From Liolophura sinensis (Eukaryota; Mollusca; Polyplacophora; Chitonida; Chitonidae): a DNA stretch of 64,000 bases. Every line of letters begins with the position of its first letter. The stretch's first letter is position 1. The notes under the pieces were generated by a model. That model saw only the letters and a list, made by a program, of their open reading frames with translations. It had not been told where the DNA came from and did no database searches. The position numbers were made by a program, and so were the translations under genes. Shown here in pieces: positions 11,105-22,260 of the stretch. The DNA is taken from contig NC_088298.1 of the NCBI RefSeq assembly GCF_032854445.1, forward strand, positions 124,001 through 188,000, read 5' to 3'.

Positions 11105-11311
11105 CATTTTTTTTGTGGTATTTCCTGAGTGTTTACCAGGGCCTCCTTTTTAGTTTTTGATTTTCATCGTAAAATTTCCTGTAGAGGTACAGGTAACCGG
11201 CCATGCTGCGTCGCAGCCTATCACACTCCCACTCCAGCTCTTCAATTCTAGCGTCTTTTGGCTTTCAGACGTTTGTCCACGGTCTCCACCTCACCCGTTG
11301 ACTCGTCGGAA
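11105..11311 (-). pseudogene. Coiled-coil gene, last exon, copy F
   Basis: The minus-strand copy of the terminal coiled-coil exon (compare 22050-22260) begins after the acceptor attcacag at 11312-11316. An RRSMAGYLYLYRKF-like stretch is recognisable, but indels, including one near the end of the exon, shift the frame. The intron just upstream is interrupted at about 11396 by a Penelope-like fragment. Confidence 0.7.
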
Positions 11312-11396
11312 CTGTGAATGGAAAGATACACAGTTGATAATATGTATCACAAAAACTTTTTCGACCTTAATAACTGAAAGTAATGGGAATGTCTAA

Positions 11397-12290
11397 TATT
11401 CTTGTTCCATGGTGAACTGTATCCTGTTCTGGGTGTTGAGGTGGTCAAGTAGGGACTGGGGGTTGTCAGTCTTGTTTAGTGCTACGAATGTATCATCTAC
11501 CTTACGGAACCAACACAACGGTTTGACGGGGCTTGCAGCTAAGGCTTTGTTCTCAAATTCTGTCATGTATATTTCGGAGATAAGTGGTGATAGGGGGGAT
11601 CCATCGGTAAACCGTGGAGTTGTTCATGTCATCCCCCCCCCCCCCCCACGTGAAATAGGTGGAATGCATACACGAGTCCAGAAAGCTGATTATGCTGTCT
11701 GGTTTCATGGCTTTGTTGAGAGGGTGTTGTCCGCTGTTCAGCTTCTGTCGTATGATGTCTAGGGATATTGGTGAATAGATCGATGACGTCGTAACTGATC
11801 AGTTGTGCTGTGCCTAATATGTCTAATTTTGTTACAAAATTCTGCCGAGTCTTTGATGTAAGATTTGGAAGTTTTACCCAGAGGTGTTAGGTGTTTAGTG
11901 AGGTACTGTGCCGTGTCGTAGTGGACAGTGCGTCTGGAGCAGATCAGGATTCGGGCTTTGATTGGGTTCTTATGAACGTTGGTTGCCCTGGCGTAAGGCG
12001 CTCTGGGGTGCGTTGTGTTGAGCTTTCGGTACAGTTGGATGTCGATTTCATTGCTCTGCAGGGTTTTGAGTTTTGCCCTAAATTCTCTTTCTAGTTTCGG
12101 TGTGGGGTCTTTGGTTATTTGCCTGTATGTCGTTGTGTCGCTGAGCATGTCGTTGACTAGTTGGTTGAATTTGTTCTTGTCAAATATAACTGCGGCTCTT
12201 CATTTGTCTGCAGGGGCGATGGTGATGGCATTATCGGAGCGTAGGGTCTTGATGGCCGTTCTTTCTTCTCAAGTGATATTTGGTTTTTGC
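11397..12290 (-). pseudogene. Penelope-like element reverse transcriptase fragment
   Basis: This is the RT of a Penelope-like retroelement, read on the minus strand. It starts near 12260 with ERTAIKTLRSDNAI and APADK, then an open frame (12148-11759) with MLSDTTTYRQITKDP, FRAKLKTLQ and YETAK-like HYDTAQYL, then SFLDSCMHSTYFTW. After a run of 15 C (11633-11647), where the frame is lost, come DGSPLSPLISEIYMTEFE and WFRKVDDTFVAL, the catalytic VDD box. No GIY-YIG endonuclease is visible. It sits in an intron of coiled-coil copy F. The right end grades into the terminal block and is not sharply defined. Confidence 0.83.
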
Positions 12291-12294
12291 TTGG

Positions 12295-12706
12295 AACTCA
12301 TGATTATGCAACGTTTTGCACAATATATGACATAATCTATTACACGAGAACATGAAGCAAGGCATGATGCAACATATAACGTTTATATCGCGATATGTAA
12401 ACATATGAATGTTATGATCACGTAATTCTAATCGCATGTTGCAAGGGAAGATAACTACTATCGCAGAGCAGGCCCAAAAAATTTGGGTCACGTGGTTTGG
12501 AACGTCCAATCGGAGCAAGCTCCTAATTCCCGCGTTCCCAGGCTTTCCACACTTATAGCGTGACATATAAATATCGGGGTCGTGACGCAAAAATTTGCAC
12601 AACGCATTAAACAACGTATTACGCGTGTTACCGATTTCATTCGACCAATAACTTGTTATGAATTTACTCGGCCAATCAGAGGTGGCGTCTTATTGCCAAC
12701 CGTGTG
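12295..12706. promoter_or_regulatory. Terminal/upstream block of unit copy E
   Basis: This contains catgattatgcaacg, an E-box-bearing gggtcacgtgg (about 12484), GCACAACGCATT and TTACGCG words, and a ggccaatcagag CCAAT element (about 12670) just before the TATA box. It matches the block at 10190-10552. Confidence 0.5.
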
Positions 12707-12713
12707 TATAAAA
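12707..12713 (+). promoter_or_regulatory. TATA box of MRHF gene, copy E
   Basis: TATAAAA is preceded by a CCAAT element about 36 bases upstream, a classical pol II core arrangement. The start codon follows at 12811. Confidence 0.6.
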
Positions 12714-12810
12714 ATCCCAACATTTTCAAAATTCGGTTGTTCGTGGTATTTTTTTTACCTAGGACGATCTTGCATACTATTTCCTAGAACCCTAGTGTTC
12801 TTTTAATTGT

Positions 12811-13010
12811 ATGCGCCATACTCCGTTATTTCACCGATCCGGACACACAACATATCTCCATTCGTGTTTAATCTTCCTGGAAGTGAGGACCCCTTAAACC
12901 GGTGAGTAGACCGCTTACTTTATTCCTGTTTTTATTAGACGGGTTAGAACATCTTTGTTGATGGTTACAGATGATTTATCTTTTATTTCAGTTAATACAT
13001 AGCCATCTTC
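12811..13010 (+). pseudogene. MRHF gene, copy E (disrupted)
   Basis: This has the same exon-intron layout as the copy at 10659: a start, a donor (gtgagt near 12902) and an acceptor (ttatttcag near 12990) leading to an LIHSHLRD end. About ten bases inserted after the first codons and a base gained near the middle shift the frame, so this copy is probably inactive. Confidence 0.55.
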
Positions 13011-13249
13011 GAGACTGACTACTTCTCTCTGATGGACAAACGTTGCTCGTTAATAATGTTTCAGTTAACGACATGTATTGGCGTTTCGTACGCCGTCTTT
13101 AGTGTCTTTTTTTTTTGTTTTAGCTAAGGCGCGAACATAGACACAAAAACAAACATGAGACCACGTAAAACAAGTATATTATAAAAACACTATAAACAAT
13201 AAAAACAAAAAAAGCGGCTAAAGACGGTAAAATAAAGGGGGTAGAACGA

Positions 13250-14472
13250 TAGTGAGTAGTGACTCGTGTAGAGTCAGCATGCCGCGGGGCCCGATCAATT
13301 TTGGTGGTATTTCCTGCGTGTTACCAGGGCCTCTTTCAGTTTATTTTCATCGTAAAATTTCCTGTAGAGGTCCTGGTAACCGACCATGCTGCCTCGCGCT
13401 TCAGCTCTTCTACCATATCCTGTTTGGCTTTCAGCCTTTTTGTTGATGGGTCTCCTCCTCACCCCGTGACTCATCGGAACTGCATATAGAAAGATACACA
13501 ATTGATAATACGTACAACTTTTTCCACATTAATAACTGTGAAAGTATTGGGGATGTCTAATAATATTACAGACTAGATACGTGGTAAGTTTCACCTCACA
13601 AATGTAATGATATTATAGGCTAGCTACGAGATAACTTTCATATAACATATGTCAATTCAGGCTGTTGTATTAGTATTAAGTCGGTTGTGACGTTACTCAA
13701 GCGGGTCAGTAGTGTGCAAATATCTACTTACTCCGTTGAGGGTGAGGAAGGTGTTGATTTAGGTTCCCCGAACAACTTTTATTGCCTATCCAATTTGGGT
13801 CTTTTTGGAGTCCTTGGCGGTGATATGTTTTGGCGCAATGACGGCCCAGGGATACCGTACGCCGCATCCCTGAAATCCCTAAACAAAATTTTGTTCTACG
13901 CAAACCCTTGGAACACTTGGAGGTGTTCCTCTGTAACGTGTATAACGCATATAAAAGATATTGTTTTAAAATGAATATGTACTAAGGTATAGTAAGCCGT
14001 TGATATGTCCCATCACAGAATATTTTGTGGACAAAAAATGAGTTGAAAGTACTATTGGAAATAGGGAATGAGACGTATGGAATAGTTTTAAACGAAAACC
14101 ACTTACATTTCTATTCTTTTTTTTAAAAAACGTGACAAACAATAGCGAAGGGATTGGCGTAGTACAGTAAATGGTGAATCCACTCTTGGGATCAAATATT
14201 TTACAAATATTATACAAATCTGGGGATCCAATATTTTCAGGAGAACTACAAAAAACATGTATCGGGGGTTATATTTCCATGTGCATCTATGTGGTAACAC
14301 TCTACGATTACACACTACACGTAGACCCGCTAAACAGACTGAAATAGAGTGTGTGGAGCGATGTGAATAATTGAAAGATGCACTGGACTTATAAACGAAC
14401 ATTCATCTCTGCGTTTACCGCCAAACGGTTAAAGGATAAACAAAAAAAACGTAGTTATATACTCACAAGCGT

Positions 14473-14475
<3 letters not shown>
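13250..14475 (-). pseudogene. Coiled-coil gene, copy E (minus strand, partial)
   Basis: Exons matching the copy at 20897-22260 are found in order on the minus strand: the exon 3 type (TTPIPSLLFVTFF) ending at a good gtaagt donor near 14107, the exon 5/6 region (DAAYGIPGPSL type) at about 13869-13732, and the last exon at 13479-13292 (YQDLYRKFYDEN). The intron between the equivalents of exons 4 and 5 of copy A is much shortened. Exon 1 is replaced by a TA microsatellite that joins polymerase copy Q3. Base losses in the last exon (ENKLKEAL, a Gln codon lost) and stops suggest a pseudogene. Confidence 0.68.

Positions 14476-14499
<24 letters not shown>
14473..14499. repeat. TA microsatellite
   Basis: About 13 TA units lie exactly at the junction of coiled-coil copy E and polymerase copy Q3. 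A TA run is a plausible breakpoint for joining the two. Confidence 0.9.
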
Positions 14500-14503
<4 letters not shown>

Positions 14504-17424
14504 AAAAGACCCAGTATTCTTTTGCACTTTTCCAGTCTATGAGCAGGATTTCTTTATTGACGTCGTGAAAATCACTCGCGTCTTTCTCCGGATCATTGAG
14601 CAGTTTATAAAACTCTGCCGGCGTGCTAACAAAACAGCTTTGGTTCAGACCATTGCGCTGTCCAAATTTATCCTCGAAGTGAATTCGAGGGGAGCTTCGC
14701 CACTGACCTCATGAGGTTTTTTTTTTTTCAGGATTTTGTTTTTATCCAGCCTGATGCCTTCGTGGGACTCTTACCGCTCGATATAAGCGTCCTTTATCAA
14801 CCTCTGATTTAACCCATTCAGGCCACCCCGATCTCTGCTTAATCTTCAAAAAGGTGTTAATATATCCGGTGAACAACCCTGTAGTGTCATCCTTACCGTT
14901 ATATTTAGTAGTTCTAGGAAAGTGATACACCTAATATTCATTGACTAACCTGTAGCCCTTCTGCAAGGCCTTTTTTCTACTTCAAATGACGCCTACGTAC
15001 CCGTGATAGCATGTTGTTCATCGGTTTGTTAACAAGTCTGGACAAGGTTGTCACAGCATGTCTTGCACAGGGGGAACATTAGCCTGTTATGATTGTGGTA
15101 GGTGAGAACGGGGTGGTACAGGTTTCTAGAGGGGATAACCTTACAATTAATGAAACCCACATACTTGTGTATATCACCAAAGTCACGGGTGATGATGGTA
15201 GGATAGCCAACAGGATATTCGGCGTGTTTTGTTAATATCGGGATAGTGAGGTGAAATCCATGTAATTAACACCCCTGTCGCCCTTTGCTTCATAAAATAA
15301 CCTTTTATACAGTTTGTCCGGCCACCGAATAACGCATCACTAGGATCTAACCTAATCACCATATCCAGAGATGCTTCAAATTCCTATAAGCTCATAGTTA
15401 GATTCCATCTCTTCTCTAAACTCGTGTTCCCAAAGGTAGAGTAGAGACCGAGCTCTTCCCGCTTATGAATGCCAGCTATTGTCGTATCATACACAAGCTA
15501 GTTATTTGTCTTGTTTATGGGATTAATGGCGTCCTTATCCGTCCATTGAACACAAAAATGTACAACGCATCCTAAAAATGCATAGGCTGTATCAGTTTTA
15601 GAATCGCAGCCATTTTACCCTAAGCTGACCCTTATTCAATGCATGCTGGATGTACAACTGTTCTTTTGCTTCAGTTCGTTGTACCAGCTCACAAACTGGT
15701 CTAGGTCACTTTTAGACATGTTGTCAATGCCGTAGTAATGCATATCGGGCAATTGACCTATACAGGATTGGTTTTTCTCTAGATTGAACAGGTGTGGGAA
15801 ATCACCTTTTTTCCCGGGAATGTTGAATGTATTGGGAAAGTTGGCTAGGCATGTGGGGATCAAGTTCAGACTGTCTATGATTCTCATTTTAAGACTATAC
15901 ATATATGGATACACATGATTTTGCCACCGCTGTATATGACATTAGGTTTTACAGTCTGTTCGATTAGGTAGCGTAACATAAAATACCCGTCAAACCCCTT
16001 CATGTTATGGGCGATCACTGTAAAGCCATGGTGACGCTCATTAAACAGCCACTTACCAAAATCATCGGCTGTATTTCCACCGCTAAAACAACCTCACGCT
16101 CTTTACATCTAACACAAGTCTGATGTACGTCATCGATGTCGATGCATTCATTGCATAATTTGTGCGCAGAAATTCGGCACATGTTCATCTGATTCTACCG
16201 TTGTTTCAAAATCACAGAAGATGCATAAACTCCTGCTTTCTTTCACCACTAATGGCTTCATGTAACACCTATGGTCAACCATATGATACACTAAACACCT
16301 GGTACAATATTTCTCATCACAACTATGCTTACAAGGCGGTCTAATGTCGCGCCGGAGAAGCCGGCGACACGTAGTACAAGACCAGTAAGTCCCGCATATG
16401 GAATTGTATTCTTTCTTTGCAGGATTTTTTTTACGTTCCAAGTGCTTCTCCTAACACGATTCACTATGGAAGGGCCTGTTGCACACACCGCAATCTACAG
16501 GTATCGTGACGTGGCAGTTTCTACTGTAGCACATACTACATATAACATTGCATGTATGCGCAGACAGTGTGTTGTATGCTTTAAAACATGATTCGCAGTA
16601 GTATGACCGCGCAAAAAAAGCCTGCATTCTAGTGATAACATCAAAATGGCCGTTGTGGTGTAGTAAGTAGATCTTATTAGGTCGTGCGACTATTCCCCGA
16701 TGCACAATAGCATTGGCCGCATTAGCGTCCACCACTACTATCTGAGTATCGGTCGCGTTTTGCAATAAATGCATCTTGTCTAACCCAATCTGCACTGTCG
16801 GATCTACCCCAGCCTTTTGACAAAGCTCTAAGGCCAATTTCTTTTGGAGGGCTTTGTTAGAGAAAGCTATTCTTTTCTTATCTGGGTCATTCAACATATA
16901 AGCCCTAGCTATGAAGATCGCTCTGGCTGCACACATATTATCCTTATTAGCCACCTGTATTACACTTTTCTTCACGCATCTTGCCTCTGTGATATTGGTA
17001 ATTTTTTTTCATCATGCCTCCTCTAATGAGTAATTACACCCACGTGTATTTCAAATTTCGTTAAAAACCAGTTTCATTAGACTAACATTTTCTCAATGAG
17101 ATCTAACAAATCACGAGGTGAAATGTCTTCCACCGCTCTTAAACTCAAAACCAGTGGGGTGTCCATACCTTTTTTAAAAATGTAAATGCGGGCCAGATCG
17201 TCACCGTGTACACCGTCTAAAGATCTACTTAATACAGCCCCCAGAGCATTCGTTAACAGCTCCATATTAGATATCCATGTACTATTATTAACGTCAGACG
17301 AAAGTTTTAACGAGAATATAGCTTCGGAGGTTCCATATTTCTTCCTAAAGATATTCTTTTTTTCATGAATGTTGAAATCATTTTTCTTAGCACCACCCAA
17401 CTCACTCGTGCCCACACCCCCCAA
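14500..17424 (-). pseudogene. Protein-primed family B DNA polymerase, copy Q3 (nearly complete, degenerate)
   Basis: This is a Polinton/adintovirus-type polymerase, expected to replicate linear DNA from a terminal protein. Order on the minus strand: an N-terminal domain (17424-17077, GDDLARIYIFKKGMDTPL); a Cys-rich region (16975-16451, CAARAIF and several CxxC pairs); exonuclease I with CDFETT (about 16200); exonuclease II with AHNMKGFDGYFM (about 15990); an exonuclease III region with IIDSLNLIP and a KGDFPHLFN stretch (15914-15636); an NGCDSKTDTAYAF stretch; LDPSDALFGGRTN and VNYMDFTSL (about 15300); TGLFTGYINTFLKIKQ (14880); and a KFGQR motif with STPAEFYKLLNDPEKD (14650-14540). Frameshifts and stops separate these. 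The thumb is lost at the TA repeat. Confidence 0.85.
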
Positions 17425-17978
17425 TACACTCTGCTTCCCGATACTATCACCATTCCCTGTCTGTATGCGATGTTCCGAGTCATCCTATGCCTTCTGTTGC
17501 GCTATCGCCGAGCGTTTTCCCTTTCCTTTACCCTTGGTGCTTTTGTGATGTGTTGCTCTGTTGTGAAAAAAGAAAACAACAGAGTTATTTTCAACAATCT
17601 TTATACAGGATTAACGCATGACTACCTATAATGTCTATATAGTGATTTTTTTTTTTTTATTTAGTACGGGATGTATGTATGTGTATATGTATGCATACGG
17701 ACCACAATTAGTGTCGAATGTACATTTAAGCGTGAGTGGACGCTTCAGCTTACCCTTTCAGCGTGCCTTTAGGCTTGTAATAACCCAACTGTAGGTCATC
17801 TGCATGGGAAGTTGTCTGCTAAGGACTGTAGGCAAAGATAAAATAGAAGGTATGGCTACAAGGAGTAGTTACATAATGGGTCATTTAATTTCCCTGTCGG
17901 AATCACATTGCCCATACACCAAATCGTGACCATCTGCAACACGGTCCGTTAAACGGATATTACCCTAATGTCCGTCTA
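17425..17978. other. No gene recognised between polymerase and duplicated-exon gene
   Basis: This is AT-rich DNA with a short T run near 17647. No frame on either strand resembles a family I know. It may hold an intron or the 3' UTR of the minus-strand gene to the right. Confidence 0.4.
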
Positions 17979-20525
17979 CTAATGGTGCCACTCCGTCGCG
18001 CTCCCGCGCCGGCGTGTTTTTAAGAACCATTCACAAAAATCGTACAATAGCCGACTGTTACGTAGATGTCGCTTGAGAAGGGGGTTTTTCCTGAACACTG
18101 ACACGCATGTGTAATTTTCAAACAATGCCCAGTTAAAACTATACTCACATGTCGAGTTGGGACGTCGAAGGCTGTATTTCCATCGACGGACAGGTCTCTT
18201 CGTCCTCGGCTGCGTGCAGTCTATATCGGAGCGCTTTCTTTTGCTGGGTGTGACATCCTGTATAGTTTCCCAATCACTTAAAATGTCATCCCACTGTGAC
18301 TCCAAATCGGCTAGCAATTCTTCCCCAAATCTGAAAGCAGACCATGGGTAAAACCTCTAAAAAACGAATTATCTTGAAAACTTGACCACAAAAAAAATGT
18401 TGCCCGTCTTGTTTTGTATTTCTTCAATGTCCAGCTCGTGCAACGCATCGAAGAATTCGTCATCTCTCTTTTTGTCAGTGCTTGAATGTGAACTAACGGA
18501 ATGCTTTCTTTTGCGGGGCGTGACATCCTGTGTAGGGCCCCATTCGCTTAAAACGTCATCCCATTGTAACTCCAAATCGGCTACGAATTCTTTCTCATCT
18601 GAAAACAGACCACGGTAAACTCTCTAAAAAAAAAAAGGATTAATGTGATAGTTAGGTCGTAGGTTTCGTGACCCAATTAAAGATACCTTTCGGTTTTTTT
18701 AAGCGGGTAGTTATATCCCGTATGTCATTCCCATCTCCGTTTTACTATATATATCGCATAGTTGGCTATAGATTATGGGCATTTTTTTCCATTATATACT
18801 ATCCAAAAAAAAGAAACGCATAGCTGTTTTGTTTTATTTTAAAATGAAATAAATACATTTTGTCTTCATTTCATGAGCAAAATGTGTTTTAATATTGTTA
18901 ATAGTTACAGTTAGCACACATTTTATTCCTCAAAACATTTCTTGGTTGAAAATGTTGAGTTTGGAGGCCGTTTTTGGAAGAAGTAAAAAATACAACACCA
19001 CACTGCATCACGTGCAGTCTTACACGCCGAACTTACGCATGGAAAGCATGCAGTGTGTGACTATAAAACCGCAACTTCGGGCCGGAAATCGGCGTCTTTC
19101 AAGTGGTGTTTTCAAGCGGATTCAACATGCCACGCCTTGACACTGTCACAAGAAATATTGCCATTGGAAGACTTCAAGTTGGAGAGTCCCAATCGTCCAT
19201 TTCTAGGCGTCTACACGTCAGCCAGAGCACGATTTTACTTCTTGCTGCCCGCTACAACAATACTGGGACAACAAATGACCGTCGCCGCTCAGGTCGACCA
19301 CGTGTCACTACAGCAGCCCAAGATCGCTACATAAGGGTCCTACATTTGCGTGACCGTTGTGCTACAGCTGAAAGCACAGCAGCCAGCATACCGGGACTGA
19401 GGAGGATATCAGGTCAGATAGTGCGGAACAGGCTAAGGGAACATGGACTGAGAGCCAGGAGGCCCTATGTTGGGATCGTGCTGCGTCCTCACCATCGCGC
19501 CAATCGCCTCCGATGGTGTAACAACGTGACTGCATGGAATCTACGCAACTGGCGACGCATTTGGTTCAGTGATGAGTCCAGATTCCTATTGCAGAGACGT
19601 GATGGTAGAAACCGTGTTTACAGACGTGATCACGAACGTTATGCCCCTAACTGCGTACGCCAAGTGGACAGATTTGGTGGAGGGAGTGTGATGATGTGGG
19701 CAGCAATATCGTATACTGGTCGTACAAATCTTGTCCACGTTCAGGGAAATCTTACGGCCGTACGCTACCGAGACACCATCCTGCAGCCACACCTCTTGCT
19801 TGTCACTGACGTTCAGCGGGAGTTGTTCCAGCAGGACAACGCCAGACCGCACACGGCACGTGTCACAAGGGACTTCCTCGCCGAAAACAATGTAAATATG
19901 CTACCCTGGCCGTCCCGCTCCCCGGATCTTAACCCAATTGAGCATCTGTGGGATGAACTTGATCGACGTCTACGCAAACGTCAACCTCAACCCCAAACGC
20001 TTCAAGAGCAAGTTGCATGTTTGCAGGAGGAGTGGCAGAACATTCCCCAGGCCTCTATCCAGCGTCTCATCCAGTCCATGACAAGGCGTGTCAGAACTGT
20101 TATTCGTGCCCGTGGTGGTCACAACAGATACTGACATTCCACTCAAGTGGGAGACTCATTGTGAGTGTCTTACCTCAAGTTGATGGCCTTGTTGTCTAGA
20201 TATGGACCCTTCCTTAATCTGTGTAAAAAATATTTGCAGAATAGCAATTCTTAATTAGTTATGCATAATTGAAAAGACTGCATCACCTCCGCAAAAAACC
20301 GGGTTATGCGTTTCTTTTTTTGGATAGTATACATATACACATACAAAAGTGATACATCTTAAATTATACTTCGTCTTTTTATTTCAAAAACACACTTCAT
20401 ATTTTTCAAAGTACGATATGGACCTTTTTTGAATAAAGCCTCACCCTATATCGCCCGCCTGGTTTTGTATTTCTTCAACGTCCAGATCGTGTAATGCATA
20501 GAGGAATTCTTTTTGAGACTTTTTT
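17979..20525 (-). CDS. Unknown minus-strand gene with tandemly duplicated exons (QWDD gene), split by Tc1 element
   Basis: I do not recognise the product. Three exon-like segments each follow a good acceptor on the minus strand. The 20525-20445 segment (after cctgtttttcag) encodes 27 codons with EFLYALHDLDVEEIQNQAG and ends at a gtgagg donor. Exon alpha (from 18598, after ctgttttcag) encodes DLELQWDDVLSEW, a basic PRKRKHS and EFFDALHELDIEEIQNKTG. Exon beta (from 18330, after ctgctttcag) repeats DLESQWDDILSDWE and PSKRKRS, then ends RRRGSATEW at 17979. The acidic motif plus basic cluster suggests a small nuclear protein. A Tc1-like element (18795-20331) lies in the presumed intron. The exon connection is inferred. 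Confidence 0.5.
18795..20331 (+). mobile_element. Tc1/mariner-type DNA transposon T1, apparently complete
   Basis: Terminal inverted repeats of about 27 bases, starting tatactatcc at 18795 and ending ggatagtata at 20331, bound a 1.5-kb element with TA at each end, the usual Tc1/mariner target duplication. It carries one uninterrupted transposase gene. It inserted in the duplicated-exon gene between two homologous exon segments. A second, damaged copy starts at 62821. Confidence 0.93.
19127..20134 (+). CDS. Tc1-like transposase (DD34E), intact
   Basis: The protein is 335 residues if started at MPRLDTVTRN; an in-frame ATG lies eight codons upstream at 19103. The N-terminal helix-turn-helix region includes ISRRLHVSQSTI and the GRPRVTTAAQDRYI linker typical of Tc1-like proteins. 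The catalytic triad is visible: Asp in FSDESRF, Asp in LFQQDNARPHTA, and Glu in SPDLNPIEHLWDE, with 34 residues between the last two (DD34E). The length is normal for the family and there is no stop or frameshift. It would cut the element out through the terminal repeats and paste it at TA. With intact repeats, T1 may be recent or still active. Confidence 0.95.
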   Translation: MPRLDTVTRNIAIGRLQVGESQSSISRRLHVSQSTILLLAARYNNTGTTNDRRRSGRPRVTTAAQDRYIRVLHLRDRCATAESTAASIPGLRRISGQIVRNRLREHGLRARRPYVGIVLRPHHRANRLRWCNNVTAWNLRNWRRIWFSDESRFLLQRRDGRNRVYRRDHERYAPNCVRQVDRFGGGSVMMWAAISYTGRTNLVHVQGNLTAVRYRDTILQPHLLLVTDVQRELFQQDNARPHTARVTRDFLAENNVNMLPWPSRSPDLNPIEHLWDELDRRLRKRQPQPQTLQEQVACLQEEWQNIPQASIQRLIQSMTRRVRTVIRARGGHNRY

Positions 20526-20896
20526 CTGAAAAACAGGAAAACTTTTAATGACACGGTGTTAAGACCACTTGACATTGCGCATGCGCGTACCACACGGTTT
20601 AATTAATTAGCAGTTGGAGTTTACAAGACATCACGTGATTATGCATTTTTAACATCCCGCCGTTAAGACCATTCGTCATAGCGCATGCGCACAGCACTCT
20701 TATTTCGTTAGCCAATATGCTTAGAACTTGCGTAACTCGGCCTGTTTACCGTATATTGATTGGCCGGTATTTATCCCGCCGTGATTACGCGCGAAATTTT
20801 GGGCTTTATAAGCTGGACATAGTTAGACCAAGGCACTTGCTTCTGACAGAATTTATATAGAGTACAGGCCTTGCCTCAAACTTCACGAACGTCACC
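20526..20896. promoter_or_regulatory. Probable bidirectional promoter with two GCGCATGCGC palindromes
   Basis: This lies between the minus-strand duplicated-exon gene and the plus-strand coiled-coil gene. It holds two direct repeats of a gttaagacca...gcgcatgcgc unit (about 20559-20587 and 20661-20689). Each carries the palindrome GCGCATGCGC, which matches the NRF1 recognition site of animals. A TATA-like ctttataag lies near 20811, about 85 bases before the start codon at 20897. Divergent transcription is inferred. Confidence 0.5.
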
Positions 20897-22260
20897 ATGT
20901 CTGGAAATTTGTATGGGTAAGTATACAGCTACGTTTTTTGTTTAAAAGTCAAGTTCATCGTTCTATTATTTACATCGTTCCACATACTCTGTTTAGTGGG
21001 TTTAAGTGTAGTGTGTAAACCGTAGAGTGTAAGCGTATAGATGCACATGGAAATATAACGCCTGATGCATGATTTTTGTAGTTCTCCTGAATATATTGGA
21101 CCCCCAGATGCAGACTTATTGTCTACACCTATGCAATTGAACCGAAATGTGTAAGTTTCCCATTTCACGGACTGTATGTTTTAATGGAGGTAATCCGTTT
21201 CGTTAAACACGTGTTTTGGATTCACCATTTACAGTACTACGCCAATCCTTTCGCTATTACCCGTCAAGTTTTTTAAAAAGAAAAAAATGTGGTTTTCATT
21301 TTAAACTATTCCACACGTCTCATTCGCTATTTCCATTAATACTTTCAAGCCATTTTTTTGTCCAGAAAATATTCCATGATATCAAAGGCTTACTATATAC
21401 CCCATTACATATCCATTTTTTTCAAAACAATAGCGTTTACACAGCGTTATACATGTTACAGAGGAGTACCTCGGAGTGAGGGGGAACCATCTGTATACTC
21501 AGCTTGCGAGTTTTCTTCGCCTTTTCACTCCATTGACTGGTAAGTCACATTTATCGTTTTACGTATTTAATCGAAGTAAAAGACGAATAAGGTTGTGCTG
21601 TTTATGGTGTAAATAACGCATTGTGTTCTGTTTAAGCATGGTTAACTTTACATTTCAGGGATGCGGCGTACGGTATCCAGCGACCGTCATCGCCCCAAAA
21701 CACATCACCCCAGAGGACCCCAAAAAGATCTAAATTGAATGGGCAAGAAGAGTTGTTCAGTGAACGACAAGAATCAACACCTCCCTCACCCTCAACGGAG
21801 TAAGTAGATATTTGCACACTACTGATCCGCCTGAGTATCGTCAGTCTAGTTAATACATCAACCTGAATTGACATATGTTATGCGAAAGTTATCTCCTAGC
21901 TAGCCTATAATATCATTACATTTGTACGGTGAAGTTTACCACGTATCTAGTCTATAATGTTATTAGACATTCCCATTACTTACACAGATATTAATGTCAA
22001 AAAAGATTTTCTGATACATATTATCAACTGTGTATCTTTCCATTCACAGTTCCAACGAGTCTAGGGGTGAGGAGGAGGAGGAGACCGTGGACAAACGATT
22101 GGAAGCCAAAGACGCTAAAATTGAAGAGCTGGAGCAGGAGTGTACTAGACTACGACGCAGCGTGACCGGTTACCAGGACCTCTACAGGAAATTTTACGAT
22201 GAAAATCAAAAACTGAAAGAGGCCCTGGTAACGCTCAGGAAATACCATAAAAAAATTTGA
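20897..22260 (+). CDS. Spliced coiled-coil protein gene, copy A (best copy)
   Basis: I do not recognise the family. Six exons fit: 20897-20916, 21082-21150, 21235-21288, 21462-21539, 21659-21799 and 22050-22260. Together they give 573 bases, 190 residues plus a stop, with every intron in phase 2. All acceptors are pyrimidine-AG. Donors are gtaagt-like except the third, which has decayed to gtgg here but is gtaagt at 49683. The protein starts MSGNLYGSPEYIG. It has a Ser/Pro-rich middle with a basic TPKRSKL (about residue 100), a glutamate run (about 125) and a C-terminal coiled coil (about 130-188) with heptad Leu/Ile and YQDLYRKFYDENQKL. At least five other partial copies lie in the window. 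Likely nuclear; function unknown. Confidence 0.72.

Noticed and set aside
15600-17424. Host replicative DNA polymerase or herpesvirus-like polymerase
   Set aside because: The N-terminal domain, Cys-rich region, DFETT and KGFDGYFM motifs and the later KFGQR fit protein-primed Polinton-type polymerases better, and the copy is repeated and broken.
21376-21461. An extra exon between exons 3 and 4 of the coiled-coil gene, after a gtccag acceptor
   Set aside because: The stretch is open in copy A but read in another frame or with stops in copies B and E, and the atgttacag acceptor next to the following exon is better conserved.
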